From Flavobacterium noncentrifugens (GTDB lineage: Bacteria; Bacteroidota; Bacteroidia; Flavobacteriales; Flavobacteriaceae), in the NCBI RefSeq assembly GCF_900100375.1, contig NZ_FNEZ01000003.1:62001-126000 (forward strand): a DNA stretch of 64,000 bases, given 5' to 3'. Made by a program: the position numbers and the translations under genes. How positions within the stretch are numbered: the first letter of the stretch is position 1; the number at the start of each line of letters is the position of its first letter. Shown piece by piece: positions 51,188 to 60,649 of this stretch. The notes under the pieces were generated by a model. The model was not told the origin of the DNA, ran no database searches, and saw nothing but the letters and a program-made list of their open reading frames with translations.

Positions 51188-52852
51188 ATGCATCCGAAAT
51201 ATCATTTACAAAAAATCCTGCTGTTTATTTTTTTGCTGCTTGCCCATCACGCTGTCAAGGCTCAGGATCATGTAAAATCAACCTGCGACAGCCTGATCAG
51301 ATCGGGAATCGACGCGCTTGAAAAAAACAACCATACCCAATCCCTGGAATTGCTTTTCAAGGCGCATACGCTTGCTAAAAAAAATGCGCTCGACAGCCAG
51401 GAATTTCTTGCATTGAACAATATCGGAACCAATTATTTACGGCTTTCCGAAAATGGTGAAGCCCTGAATTACTTTTTAGAGGCCTACAATATTGCTGTTA
51501 GAAAACTGGCGCCAGGCGAGGAGATCAAGGCTTTGAACAATATCGCTATCATTTACTTCAAAGAAAAAAAATACAACCAGGCCAAAAGTTATTTCACAAG
51601 AGTCTACAACACCGCAAAAAAAATCAAGGACAACAATACCGCCACCACCGCTGCAATCAATTTGGGTACACTTGCCGTGGAAACTAAAAATATCGGACTT
51701 GCCAAGACCTATTACAATGAAGCAATACTTCTCGCCATTAACAAGCCGGAATATGCAAATCTTGCGAAGGGCGGGCTTGCCAACTGCTATTTGCTGGAAG
51801 GCCACACAAAAGCTGCACGTCAATTGGCGCAACACATTTTGGAAATTACGGGTAATCCCGAATATTATAATATTGAAACTGAGTTGCTGCTGATTATTGC
51901 AAAATCATACGTTAAGGAAAACAATCCAGATATGGCATTGGTTTATGTCAACAAAGTATTCGACAAAAAACCGAACCTCGAAACAAAAACGACACTTTTC
52001 ACGCAGCTTTCAGAAATCAGTTTAAAGAAAAACCGACCGGACCTTGCCCTGATGTACAAAGATTCGCTTTACAATACCACGGCCAGATTCAATGAAATCA
52101 ACGACAAAAGGCTGTTTGAAAACAGCAAAGTCAAATTTGAACTCCAGAAATACAAAAACCAATATGCGCTGAATGAAACGAAACTGGCCAATGAACGGAA
52201 AATATTTTATTATATGCTGCTGTTCGTCATCATCATCATCGGTTTTATATTATGGACCGCCAGGAACTTGTCGCTGAAACTCAAACAAAAAAAGCTGATC
52301 GCCGAACGCAACGAACACATTCTCGCCCTGGAACTCGAAAAAGAAAAAAGCGAATCGTTGCTGCTCGAAAAGCAATTCAACGAAGAAAAAGCCATTTCAG
52401 ACCTCGTGCAGGAGAAATTAAAAAATGAAGTGGAACTCAAAAACCGGAAATTGTCTGCAAAAGCATTGTATTTAACCGGAAGAAATGAAATCATCGAGGA
52501 AATCCTGTCTGAACTGCAAGCCTTGCCACAAGTCGCAAATGACAAACCGCTGAAAGCACAAATGAAGTCCCTAAAAAACCAGTTGAAATCTGACAAAGAA
52601 TGGGATCGTTTCATCACGCATTTCGAAGAAGTCAACCAGGGATTTTTAACCGTCTTAAAAATGAAGCACACCAACCTGACGGTAAATGACATCCGGTACA
52701 TCTCTTATATTTACATGAATTTGAGCACGAAAGAGATCGCTTCGATGCTGAACATTACCCCGGAGTCGTGCAGAAAACGCAAAGAACGCATTTTGGCGAA
52801 ACTCGGACTTTCAAAAGAGACTAATGTCTATCATTACCTGGCGTCGCTTTAA
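51188..52852 (+). CDS. TPR-containing membrane regulator with C-terminal LuxR-type HTH
   Basis: A 554-residue protein. A signal peptide (HLQKILLFIFLLLAHHAVKA) is followed by about six TPR repeats over residues ~30-330 and one transmembrane helix at ~340-356 (FYYMLLFVIIIIGFILW). A long cytoplasmic coiled coil follows (~357-450), then a GerE/LuxR-type helix-turn-helix (LTVNDIRYISYIYMNLSTKE, NITPESCRKRKERILAKLGL). This architecture is a common Bacteroidetes transmembrane regulator in which periplasmic TPRs sense something and the cytoplasmic end binds DNA. The downstream T9SS protein gene, 112 bp away with shared promoter sequence, is the likely target. Confidence 0.9.
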   Translation: MHPKYHLQKILLFIFLLLAHHAVKAQDHVKSTCDSLIRSGIDALEKNNHTQSLELLFKAHTLAKKNALDSQEFLALNNIGTNYLRLSENGEALNYFLEAYNIAVRKLAPGEEIKALNNIAIIYFKEKKYNQAKSYFTRVYNTAKKIKDNNTATTAAINLGTLAVETKNIGLAKTYYNEAILLAINKPEYANLAKGGLANCYLLEGHTKAARQLAQHILEITGNPEYYNIETELLLIIAKSYVKENNPDMALVYVNKVFDKKPNLETKTTLFTQLSEISLKKNRPDLALMYKDSLYNTTARFNEINDKRLFENSKVKFELQKYKNQYALNETKLANERKIFYYMLLFVIIIIGFILWTARNLSLKLKQKKLIAERNEHILALELEKEKSESLLLEKQFNEEKAISDLVQEKLKNEVELKNRKLSAKALYLTGRNEIIEEILSELQALPQVANDKPLKAQMKSLKNQLKSDKEWDRFITHFEEVNQGFLTVLKMKHTNLTVNDIRYISYIYMNLSTKEIASMLNITPESCRKRKERILAKLGLSKETNVYHYLASL

Positions 52853-52882
52853 AATCAGGCGCCTGCAACATTTATTTTATGG

Positions 52883-52902
52883 TTTTGTCACGTTTTGTCA
52901 CG
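52883..52902 (+). repeat. Tandem 10-bp direct repeat TTTTGTCACG upstream of the T9SS protein promoter
   Basis: Two contiguous exact copies, 52883-52892 and 52893-52902, one DNA helical turn apart, 31 bp before the -7 element. The arrangement suits two activator protomers binding the same face and is a candidate site for the adjacent LuxR-type regulator. Confidence 0.6.
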
Positions 52903-52933
52903 CCCGATTTTCAGGTTTGGGTTTGGCTTGGCC

Positions 52934-52947
52934 TACATTTGAAGAAA
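52934..52947 (+). promoter_or_regulatory. -7 element of the repeat-containing T9SS protein gene
   Basis: TACATTTG, an exact match, followed by GAAGAAA as at the TPR-LuxR promoter. It lies 23 bp before the ATG at 52965. Confidence 0.65.
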
Positions 52948-52964
52948 TATTAAACCACAAAACC

Positions 52965-55322
52965 ATGAAAAAAACTATTTTGTTATTGTTGCTTCTTTTC
53001 GGATTTGTTTTCAGTTCATCCGGACAGGCGAGTTTGTGTGAAGATGCAGTGCCTGTTTCCCTGCCCTATTCAACCACAGACGATACCGCCAATTATGGAA
53101 ACGAATACCACGGAACGCCCGGCGATTTTTCAAGCTGCGGCACGCCAAATACTTTCCTGAACGGCAATGATGTCGTTTATGCGTATACAGCAGACTTCGA
53201 TGGAGCCATCCATTTGGATTTGTCAACCGAATCTTCTTTTGTAGGGTTGTTTGTTTATGGCAGTTGTTCTGATATCGGGCAAAACTGCCTCGCAGCCGCT
53301 GTTATGGAAGACATCAACAGTGCAGGCTACCTTTCTATTGAAGCGTTTCCGGTGACCACTGGCCAGACGTATTATTTCGTCATTTCCTCATGGCCTGCAC
53401 CGCAAACAGTCGCGTATCATTTAAACATTGCCGCAAACACCTGTACCAATGCAACGGCGACCTATACCGTACATTCAGATTGTGGCCTTGCAGACCAATT
53501 TTTGGTAGCGGTAGCTGTGGTAGACCTGGGCTCTGCCACCTCGTTGACAATCACGAACAGTGTTGATACGAACAGCCAAAGCATTGCGGCTCCCGGCATC
53601 GTTACTTTTGGTCCGTATGCCAATGGAACGCCCGTAAGTTTTACAATTGCCAATGACCAGGATGCCAATTGTTTTATTACCAGTGCCCCGCAAAACCAAA
53701 CCATTTGTGCACCAGCGAACAATTTTTGCTCCGATGCGGTCGATCTGGCACTTGAAACGTCGCCTTTGAATGGAACCACCATCGGGGCCACCAACCAGAA
53801 CAATACGAGCTGCGCCACAAACCGCGCAGCCGGAGATGTGTATTATTCGATGCTGGTTCCGAATACGTATACGCTTACCATCGGCATGACCGCCACCGAT
53901 TATGATGCAATGGCAACATTGTTTTTCGGAAGCTGCGACAACCAGATTGAACTGACATGTTTCGATGACGAAAGCACCGTGTACAATTATGTGAACAATA
54001 CCGGAACCGACCAGACCTTCTATTGGGTGCAGGACGGATTTAACGGAAACAGTGGCAATTTTACATTGGCATGGAATTTAAGCAGCTGCGTGACTCCGGA
54101 CGCGATTTACACGGTCGTTCCTGACTGCGCCAATGGCGAACAGTTTCTGGTCACCGCCGATGTTTTTAGTTTGGGCTCTGCCGCTTCGGTGACCGTTACA
54201 GACGACCAGGAAAGTACGCCTCAAAACCTAACCGCGACAGGACAGGTGCAGTTTGGCCCTTATCCAAACAATACTTTAGTGACTTTCACCGTGACCAATG
54301 ATGATGAAACAAGTTGTTTTTTAGTTGGCCAGCCTGTGACGCAGGAAGTTTGCCCGCCGACTTGTACGAATGCGGCTGTAAATTTCAATCCCTTTTTTAA
54401 CTGCCCAAACACAAATGGCTATTATGTAAATGCCGAAGTAACCGATCTGGGCACGGCAACCAGCATTGCTTTGTCTGACGATCAGGGAAGTGCTTCGCAG
54501 AGCATCACAGCGACAGGTACGTACCAATTTGGCCCTTACGCAGATTATACGCCGGTTTTGTTTACCGTTTCGGATGAAGGAGATGGGGATTGTGTCATGA
54601 CTTACAACATCCAATCTTTTAGCAACTGCCCGTCGGCAAATGACGACTGTGCTGCTGCAATCACACTGATTCCGGGAAATGATATGGACGCCGGTTCACT
54701 GCTGACTACAAACCATGGCGCAAGCCCAAGCCCTGAATTGCCACGACCGACTTGTGCGTATGCCTTTTTCGGAAATTTCGGTAAAGATGTCTGGTATACC
54801 GTGGCAGTACCTGCTTCCGGAAATCTTACGATCGGAACCGGCCCGGCAAATGCAGAAACATTGAATTTATCAGACACCGCCCTGCAATTGTATTCCGGGG
54901 ATTGCGCTGCCCTCACTCCGATTGAATGCAGCGGAAGTGGCAGTGACAATATGAATACGTTTGCATCTGTAACGCTAACAGGAAGAACACCGGGAGAAAT
55001 ACTTTACATCAGGGCTTATGGAACCTGGGGCACGCAAGGTGCGTTTGTCATTTCGGCTTATGATGCCAGCCTGGCCAGTACCGATTTTGACTATGCGGGG
55101 CTTGTTTCTTATCCAAATCCGGTGAAAGACATCCTGAACCTGTCGTATTTCAAAACCATTACTACCGTCAGGGTTTTCAATTTATTAGGGCAGGAAGTCA
55201 TGGCAAAAGCTGTGAATGAAAAACAGTCCGGAATTGACATGTCCACTTTGCCGGAAGGCACTTACCTGGTTAAAATTTTTGCTGGCAGCCAGACAAAAAC
55301 AATCAAGGTTATCAAAGCTTAA
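52965..55322 (+). CDS. Secreted repeat protein with T9SS type A C-terminal sorting domain
   Basis: A 785-residue extracellular protein with a signal peptide (MKKTILLLLLLFGFVFSSSG). Two PPC/CUB-like domains surround three copies of a ~90-residue module. Each module begins Cys-x-(N/P) and contains a DLGxAxS...(S/T)DDQ segment and FGPY(A/P)xxTxVxFTV. The final ~75 residues (SYPNPVKDILNLSY, VRVFNLLGQEV, LPEGTYLVKIF) are a type A sorting domain for the type IX secretion system. It is probably an adhesin or surface protein. An upstream in-frame extension to 52824 overlaps the regulator gene and is rejected. Confidence 0.92.
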   Translation: MKKTILLLLLLFGFVFSSSGQASLCEDAVPVSLPYSTTDDTANYGNEYHGTPGDFSSCGTPNTFLNGNDVVYAYTADFDGAIHLDLSTESSFVGLFVYGSCSDIGQNCLAAAVMEDINSAGYLSIEAFPVTTGQTYYFVISSWPAPQTVAYHLNIAANTCTNATATYTVHSDCGLADQFLVAVAVVDLGSATSLTITNSVDTNSQSIAAPGIVTFGPYANGTPVSFTIANDQDANCFITSAPQNQTICAPANNFCSDAVDLALETSPLNGTTIGATNQNNTSCATNRAAGDVYYSMLVPNTYTLTIGMTATDYDAMATLFFGSCDNQIELTCFDDESTVYNYVNNTGTDQTFYWVQDGFNGNSGNFTLAWNLSSCVTPDAIYTVVPDCANGEQFLVTADVFSLGSAASVTVTDDQESTPQNLTATGQVQFGPYPNNTLVTFTVTNDDETSCFLVGQPVTQEVCPPTCTNAAVNFNPFFNCPNTNGYYVNAEVTDLGTATSIALSDDQGSASQSITATGTYQFGPYADYTPVLFTVSDEGDGDCVMTYNIQSFSNCPSANDDCAAAITLIPGNDMDAGSLLTTNHGASPSPELPRPTCAYAFFGNFGKDVWYTVAVPASGNLTIGTGPANAETLNLSDTALQLYSGDCAALTPIECSGSGSDNMNTFASVTLTGRTPGEILYIRAYGTWGTQGAFVISAYDASLASTDFDYAGLVSYPNPVKDILNLSYFKTITTVRVFNLLGQEVMAKAVNEKQSGIDMSTLPEGTYLVKIFAGSQTKTIKVIKA

Positions 55323-55340
55323 ATCAGTTATTCTTATTTA

Positions 55341-55368
55341 AAAGCTGTCCGGTTGGGCAGCTTTTTTT
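55341..55368 (+). terminator. Terminator of the repeat-containing T9SS protein gene
   Basis: Stem AAAGCTGTCC/GGGCAGCTTT (one G-T pair) with a GGTT loop, followed by seven or eight T residues. It begins 18 bp past the stop. Confidence 0.9.
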
Positions 55369-55641
55369 GTTTTGTGAAGAGCTATCTGTCATCTCTAGGC
55401 CAGCATCAGTAAATGACCGCTGCGCCGGTAAAATTGATTTCCATTTGCCTGTCATGCCACTGCGCCAATAGACACCATTTGTTTTACTTTCCTTTTGGTA
55501 TTTTTTACTGTTGTTCACAAAAAAGCCGTTTTTGCAAACGAAACCAAAACAACTCCAAAACAAATGCCTTAATCTGCCATGTCGCAGATCAGATATTTTA
55601 TACGCGTTTTTCAGCGGCTAATTCTTGTAAGCCACTTTGAT

Positions 55642-55941
55642 TCAAAGTAAAATCAGCGTAATTTCATTTTTTGTGCCTTTGATAGTGCCTACCAGATCTT
55701 TGTTCAACAACTGCTTCACTTTTTTGAGCAGCCTCGGGCGCATGTCTTTGATCGGATGTGTCACCTTAATAAAAATCAGCCTGTGGTGCAGGACGGCAGC
55801 TAAACTTTTGAGATTGGCGGCGGTCTGGAAATTTGAAGGATTTTCAGGACGGCTGATGAGTTGTTCGAGATGGTGTTCCAGCTCGGACTGAAATGGGATT
55901 TTGCAATCGCATTTTACTTCTACGGTAGGCGTAATTTTCAT
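55642..55941 (-). CDS. Small hypothetical protein
   Basis: A 99-residue soluble protein from the ATG complementary to 55939-55941, with balanced composition and a mixed alpha/beta look: MKITPTVEVKCDCKIPFQSE, AAVLHHRLIFIKVTHPIKD, then LLKKVKQLL and GTIKGTKNEITLILL. A near-consensus -7 element (TAACTTTA, 55964-55971) precedes it. I recognise no family. The coding call rests on length, composition and the promoter. Confidence 0.55.
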   Translation of the reverse strand: MKITPTVEVKCDCKIPFQSELEHHLEQLISRPENPSNFQTAANLKSLAAVLHHRLIFIKVTHPIKDMRPRLLKKVKQLLNKDLVGTIKGTKNEITLILL

Positions 55942-56284
55942 GGTTGTCAAGTTTTGGGTAGTATAAAGTTATGGCTACTACTGCTCAAAAACTTTACAAT
56001 ATTCGCATTTTGCGATGTATTCTTTCCATTTTTCCACCTGAAATCACTTTTTTCGCTGTTTTAGAGAAGCGTCAATAGGCTATCCCAAAGCCGCAGTATT
56101 CGGTATAGATTGCTGTGGATTACTATGGCGATAAAACATCAGGTAAAACTGCGTTTGCAATAGTCCGTTTGTGACGGCAATGGATTTTCGGGAAAATTTG
56201 TGAATTTTAAAAGTAAATAGATAGTTATCCGAAACTACGAATACCCGCTTTATGATTTCATTAGGAAGCCGCTTTACATATACC

Positions 56285-57049
56285 CTATTTTTCGCGGCTG
56301 GGCTTGGACGAGCCATCCTGACTGTTGGTTGCAAGCTGGAAGATCAGCTGCGACAGCGACATAGGATCTGACCATTGCACATTATGGTCGGTTCCAAGGC
56401 TGAAAACAGGCCATCCTTTATTTGCCGCGCGTCCGGCCATTTCTTTCCATCCGCAAGAGATGAAATATCCGGGCAATGTTTGTGCCCGCCTGTTTTTAAG
56501 GACCAGCGTATCGGTAAATGTTTTTATAGGCTGCGGAACGTCTTTTGGCGGCAGCTTTCCTGCAGGTACCCATGTTGCCAACTGGTAACCGTTTGTTGTG
56601 CTTTTTTCCATTTCTTTATCGGTTTTTCCCCAGATCATCGCAATGCTTTCGCCGTTTTCAGGTATTGCAGCATCGACATATATGAGTTTCTGTATTCTTT
56701 CCGGAATGCTGTCGGCCACGCCTGTGATCACCATCCCGCCATAACTGTGACCGACCAATACCACATCATGCAGGTCTTCATACAGTATGGTGTTTACCAC
56801 ATCGAGAATGTGCGTATGCAATCCTATTCCTGGAGAAGACAGGTGTACCCTTTCACCCAATCCTGTCAAAGATGGGCGGTATACGTTGCAGCCTTTTGCG
56901 GTAAGCAAGGAATCAACTTTGCGATAACCCCAACTGCCTCCGAATGCGCCCTGGACAATTACAACTGTCGGCCTGCGCGATTGCGCAGACACCTGTTGGC
57001 AAACAGATAAAAACACCAACATTATGAGTACGTACATTGAATATTTCAT
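56285..57049 (-). CDS. Exported alpha/beta hydrolase (esterase, salicylate-esterase-like)
   Basis: A 254-residue protein with a signal peptide (YVLIMLVFLSVCQQVSA) and a compact alpha/beta hydrolase domain: VIVQGAFGGSWGYRKV (oxyanion loop), Ser102 in LVGHSYGGM, and the C-terminal His in LGTDHNVQWSDP. The sequence is closest in style to plant MES/salicylate-binding-protein and bacterial relatives acting on small methyl esters. It is probably periplasmic. The C-terminal SQDGSSKPSREK tail is disordered. Single gene. Confidence 0.85.
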   Translation of the reverse strand: MKYSMYVLIMLVFLSVCQQVSAQSRRPTVVIVQGAFGGSWGYRKVDSLLTAKGCNVYRPSLTGLGERVHLSSPGIGLHTHILDVVNTILYEDLHDVVLVGHSYGGMVITGVADSIPERIQKLIYVDAAIPENGESIAMIWGKTDKEMEKSTTNGYQLATWVPAGKLPPKDVPQPIKTFTDTLVLKNRRAQTLPGYFISCGWKEMAGRAANKGWPVFSLGTDHNVQWSDPMSLSQLIFQLATNSQDGSSKPSREK

Positions 57050-57898
57050 TACCTATTTTATTTGTGGAAAGACTCCAATAAAGCAGTTTATATTTTTTGT
57101 TTTATGGGCTTCAGTTGCCCATGATGTATCAGTAAAGCCAATAAACATTCTTATTTCTGCATGCCCTGCGGCCAGATTTACCATTTATGCTGCGGTTAAA
57201 AAGATCTCCGTACGTCTATGCAACGGATTGCAAATTTGTTCAGTAAGAGGCATTCAAAATTTTTTGCGTAAAAATAGTCAAAATGTTGCAGAGTACCCCA
57301 AACCAACATTTCAATAACGCCACTTTGAATCGATACCGTCCGGATATCTTTTGCTTTTTAACTTCCGATTGATGACCTTTTAACTATATCAGTGGGAACT
57401 GGCATAAAACAATTTGTGAGGATAATCAAAATGGTTGTTATAATCTTATTCATTGCACTTTTTTAAGAAAGACTATAAAACAGCTAAAAATGTCACATTA
57501 TTGTCAGAAGTATTTGATCTTTTTGATAAAGCTCTGAAGAAATACCCGAGATTGACAGGACGACTCACTGATGCCAAAACAGGTCTTGTATTTGTGCTTT
57601 GCATTGGTATTTTTTTCTAACCGAGGTAATTTCGAAAACTTATGTAAACCCATCCAAGACCATGCCCCGAATGTTTTTTATTGCCGATATGCGGCCTGCC
57701 TCGTGAGCCGATATCCGCTAGTAAGTGCCATAGCAAAAGCCGGCCAGGCTTCAGCACTTTTGCAACGCAACCAATCCTATAGATTGAGTCACCATATAGC
57801 CACCCGCGTAAGTTGCAACCTATTCGCGTAATCATGTAAATTGTCAGTATCTGGTAGTCCTACCTTTACCAACTGGGTTTTCACCAGCGCACCATTTT
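57050..57898. other. 849-bp region without a supportable gene
   Basis: AT-rich to about 57540, then closer to average composition. The short open frames here (for example 57024-57317 and 57571-57831 rightward, 57617-57835 leftward) have odd composition, no promoter pairing and no recognisable motif. A weak -7-like TACCTTTA sits just before the kinase gene at 57899. It may hold decayed genes, but I cannot identify one. Confidence 0.6.
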
Positions 57899-60256
57899 AT
57901 GGAAATTTACAACAACCCTACTGCAGAACTCATATCCGTACCAGATTGCATCATTGAAGGTTCCATACTCATTTCGAAGCAGGGGCCTGTCCTTTATGCA
58001 TCTACGGGAGCTACCTGCCTGCTTGGTTACAGCGAGAAAGATTTATTGGACATATCCGATTCACAGGAACTGGTATATGCCCCGGACCGTTTTGTTTATG
58101 CTTTATGGCTTTCGGAAACCCGCCATGCCATTGAAAACAACAATCAGGGTGTAGAGATGCGGCTGTTGCACTATAACGGCAGTGTACTAACCTTTTTTTG
58201 CACGTTCCGCAAAATTGCGGACGGGAATGCAATCTGCCTGAATTTTAAAAGTGAACACCCTGCGCAGTTGGACGATGCTGCAAAACTTGTAGGCTTATAC
58301 GATTGTGCCCGGGACATCATTAAAGGCCTCCGCCTCCGGAAGGACCGTTCGGGGATGCTTAAGGAAGCTGTCACCGTGGCTGCAGGTTGCGGCATTTTTG
58401 AAATGGTTTGGATCAGTGCGGCTGAAGCCGACACTACCGATTTCGGTTTGTTTCCTCCGGCCCTATTTTCTAAGATCACAGAAGAACAAGCAGAATATGC
58501 GTATGTCCGTGATGCACAGGCAAAAGCAATCCGTACCTTGAAGCCGGCCGCTACCCATGAAATCCCGCTGACGCTTTTTGCCCCGGATGCTTTTACAGAC
58601 CTAAAAGGTTCTTTCGCAGCGTTGCCTTTTTCAGTCGACGGGGTGGTTTACGGGCTTTTAAATTTGTACCAGGGGTCGGAACAGTTTTTTTCTCCCAAAG
58701 CCCTGCAAATTTGCGCCGGCATTGCTGACGATATTTCTTATGCACTCCAACTCGAAAGCAATCAGCTGGACTTCATAGATGATGCACAGAAACTGCGCAG
58801 CAGCGAAATCAGGCTCAGGAATGCACAGGCGATCGGCAATACCGGAAATTTTGAGATCAATTTCAGGACCGGCAACGCCGTTTGGTCGGATGAGGCACTG
58901 CGCATTTACGGGTTGTCTTCGGATGAAAAAGAGCAGTCGTATGAGAACTGGCTGTCTTTCGTACACCCCGAAGATCTGGATGCCGTAAAAAAAATCTCGT
59001 TTAACCGGGCCGATCCATACGATACGACATTCAGTTACCGCATTGTGCGCCGCGATGGCAGCATCAGGCATATCGCCATCCATTACGAATATGAGTTGAA
59101 TGACAAAGGTCGCGTGCTGGCCCTGTTTGGCACCGTACACGACATCACCGACATGAAAGCGGCCGAAACTGCACTGCTGCAATCTGAGCGCAACCTCCGA
59201 CACATCGTGGACTGCATCCCACAGCTCATTTATGGCCTTGATGAGCAGGGCTTGTTTATATTTGTCAATAAAAGCTTTGCTTTTTTCTATGGCAAAAAAC
59301 CGGCCGACCTCATTGGGAAAGCCGTTACGGATGTGGTAAGCAATCTTAGTGAAAGCAACTCACTGCTCGACCTGGATCCGCGCATCATGACCACAGGTCG
59401 CACTGGGGTACGCGAACTCGGACTTACGAATTTCAAAGACGAGCACAAAACCTTTACCACCATCCGTGTGCCGTATGCCCGGACAGCAAAAGGGCAAAAA
59501 GCGATCCTGGGCGTGGCCTACGACATCAGCAGCCAGAAAAAAGCAGAAGCGGAGCGCACGATGATGATCCAGGATATCAGCAGCCGCAACCGCGACCTGG
59601 AGCAGTTCAGCTACATTGTTTCCCATAACCTGCGCTCCCCGGTTGCGAATATCATAGGGCTGTCGGAAGAATTGCGCTCCGACGGATACGATGCCGAAAC
59701 CAAAGCACTCATCTTGGACAAGCTCCTGTTTTCGGTACAACTGCTGGACCAGATCATCAGTGACCTCAATACCATACTCGAGATCAAGGACAATCATTCT
59801 GAGAAAAAAGAAATTGTGTTGTTCAGCGAAGTGACCGATAATATCAACACGGCCATTCAGGACATTATCACTGCTGAAGATGTACATATTACCACTGATT
59901 TTGACAGGGCTCCCGAAATTTACACGCTTAAAGGCTACCTTTACAGCATCTTCCAAAACCTGATCTCGAACAGTATCAAATACAAGCTGCACCATGCGGC
60001 ACCGGTCATCCACATCCAGTCCGAAATTGTTGGCAACACTGTTGTCATCACCTATTCCGACAATGGCTTAGGCATTGACCTGAAAAAAAGAAGCCACGAT
60101 GTATTTGGACTTTACAAACGCTTCCACAACCACAAACCCGGCAAAGGCCTCGGTCTGTTTATGGTGAAGACGCAGGTGGAAGCTTTGGATGGGCATATTG
60201 GCATTGAAAGCAGCCCTGGAAAGGGCACGCGGTTTACCATAGTGTTTCCTGTGTAG
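57899..60256 (+). CDS. PAS/GAF sensor histidine kinase (soluble)
   Basis: A 785-residue kinase without membrane helices. Residues ~5-110 look like a PAS-like domain. A GAF-like domain spans ~130-285 (CGIFEMVWISAAEADTTDFG). One clear PAS-PAC spans ~300-420 (GNFEINFRTGNAVWSDEALR...FSYRIVRRDGSIRHIAI). A second PAS spans ~425-550 (IPQLIYGLDEQGLFIFVNKS). The HisKA domain has His576 (FSYIVSHNLRSPVANIIGLS), and the ATPase domain has NLISNSIKYK and GKGLGLFMVKTQ. No receiver domain or adjacent response regulator is seen. The PAS sensors suggest an intracellular redox, light or small-molecule cue. Confidence 0.92.
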   Translation: MEIYNNPTAELISVPDCIIEGSILISKQGPVLYASTGATCLLGYSEKDLLDISDSQELVYAPDRFVYALWLSETRHAIENNNQGVEMRLLHYNGSVLTFFCTFRKIADGNAICLNFKSEHPAQLDDAAKLVGLYDCARDIIKGLRLRKDRSGMLKEAVTVAAGCGIFEMVWISAAEADTTDFGLFPPALFSKITEEQAEYAYVRDAQAKAIRTLKPAATHEIPLTLFAPDAFTDLKGSFAALPFSVDGVVYGLLNLYQGSEQFFSPKALQICAGIADDISYALQLESNQLDFIDDAQKLRSSEIRLRNAQAIGNTGNFEINFRTGNAVWSDEALRIYGLSSDEKEQSYENWLSFVHPEDLDAVKKISFNRADPYDTTFSYRIVRRDGSIRHIAIHYEYELNDKGRVLALFGTVHDITDMKAAETALLQSERNLRHIVDCIPQLIYGLDEQGLFIFVNKSFAFFYGKKPADLIGKAVTDVVSNLSESNSLLDLDPRIMTTGRTGVRELGLTNFKDEHKTFTTIRVPYARTAKGQKAILGVAYDISSQKKAEAERTMMIQDISSRNRDLEQFSYIVSHNLRSPVANIIGLSEELRSDGYDAETKALILDKLLFSVQLLDQIISDLNTILEIKDNHSEKKEIVLFSEVTDNINTAIQDIITAEDVHITTDFDRAPEIYTLKGYLYSIFQNLISNSIKYKLHHAAPVIHIQSEIVGNTVVITYSDNGLGIDLKKRSHDVFGLYKRFHNHKPGKGLGLFMVKTQVEALDGHIGIESSPGKGTRFTIVFPV

Positions 60257-60422
60257 TTAACTGTGTTGCTACACAGCGAAAGGAAGGCTTTTCCAAGGGC
60301 GAGTCGCTTCGCTCTCAATGACAGGGCTTTTGAATTTGCTGTGTTGTTGGCCGTGTGGGTTGCTTTGATGTCGTTAGCAATGACGTTGCTGTACATGCGC
60401 ATTGCGATTGTGAGTATGATCT

Positions 60423-60494
60423 TTAGTGCAGACTCAGCACGCGGTGTATTTGCCAGGCGTTGTCTTTGAGGCGCCAGAAAATCATGAATTTTAC
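60423..60494 (-). pseudogene. Relic of an NTF2-like gene (C-terminal fragment)
   Basis: The minus strand encodes VKFMIFWRLKDNAWQIHRVL then SLH and a stop. Of the 23 residues, 19 match the last 23 of the intact NTF2-like protein encoded at 48296-48859 (SKFMIFWRLKDGIWQIHRVV then SLH). Nothing upstream on that strand continues the domain, so this is a decayed duplicate. The remainder of 60257-60649 holds a short hairpin (CTGTGT-TGCT-ACACAG, 60261-60276) and the terminator at 60613. Confidence 0.8.
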
Positions 60495-60612
60495 AATTTT
60501 TACCCGGAAGTAAAAACGCAACGTGGCCGGTTGGGATGCCGTTAATCCGCTGTTAGGTATCATGCAATATGGCTCACCTATGTTCATATTACACCTTAAT
60601 TTCTTTAAATGA

Positions 60613-60641
60613 AACGAGCCTGGTATTTCTCCAGGCTCGTT
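60613..60641 (-). terminator. Terminator of the small anchored protein / T9SS protein pair
   Basis: An 11-bp perfect stem, AACGAGCCTGG (60613-60623) and CCAGGCTCGTT (60631-60641), with a 7-nt loop. It lies just past the leftward gene at 60650. T-richness follows on both strands, so it may be bidirectional. Confidence 0.8.
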
Positions 60642-60649
60642 ATCTTTAT

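Noticed and set aside
52824..52964. Longer start of the repeat-containing T9SS protein
   Set aside because: It overlaps the regulator's 3' end and precedes the -7 element and the signal peptide.
55324..55563. Leftward 79-residue open frame after the T9SS protein
   Set aside because: It starts or ends within the strong terminator at 55341-55368 and has no family resemblance.
57571..57835. Short open frames on both strands before the PAS kinase
   Set aside because: Odd composition, no promoter or motif, and mutually overlapping; not supported as genes.
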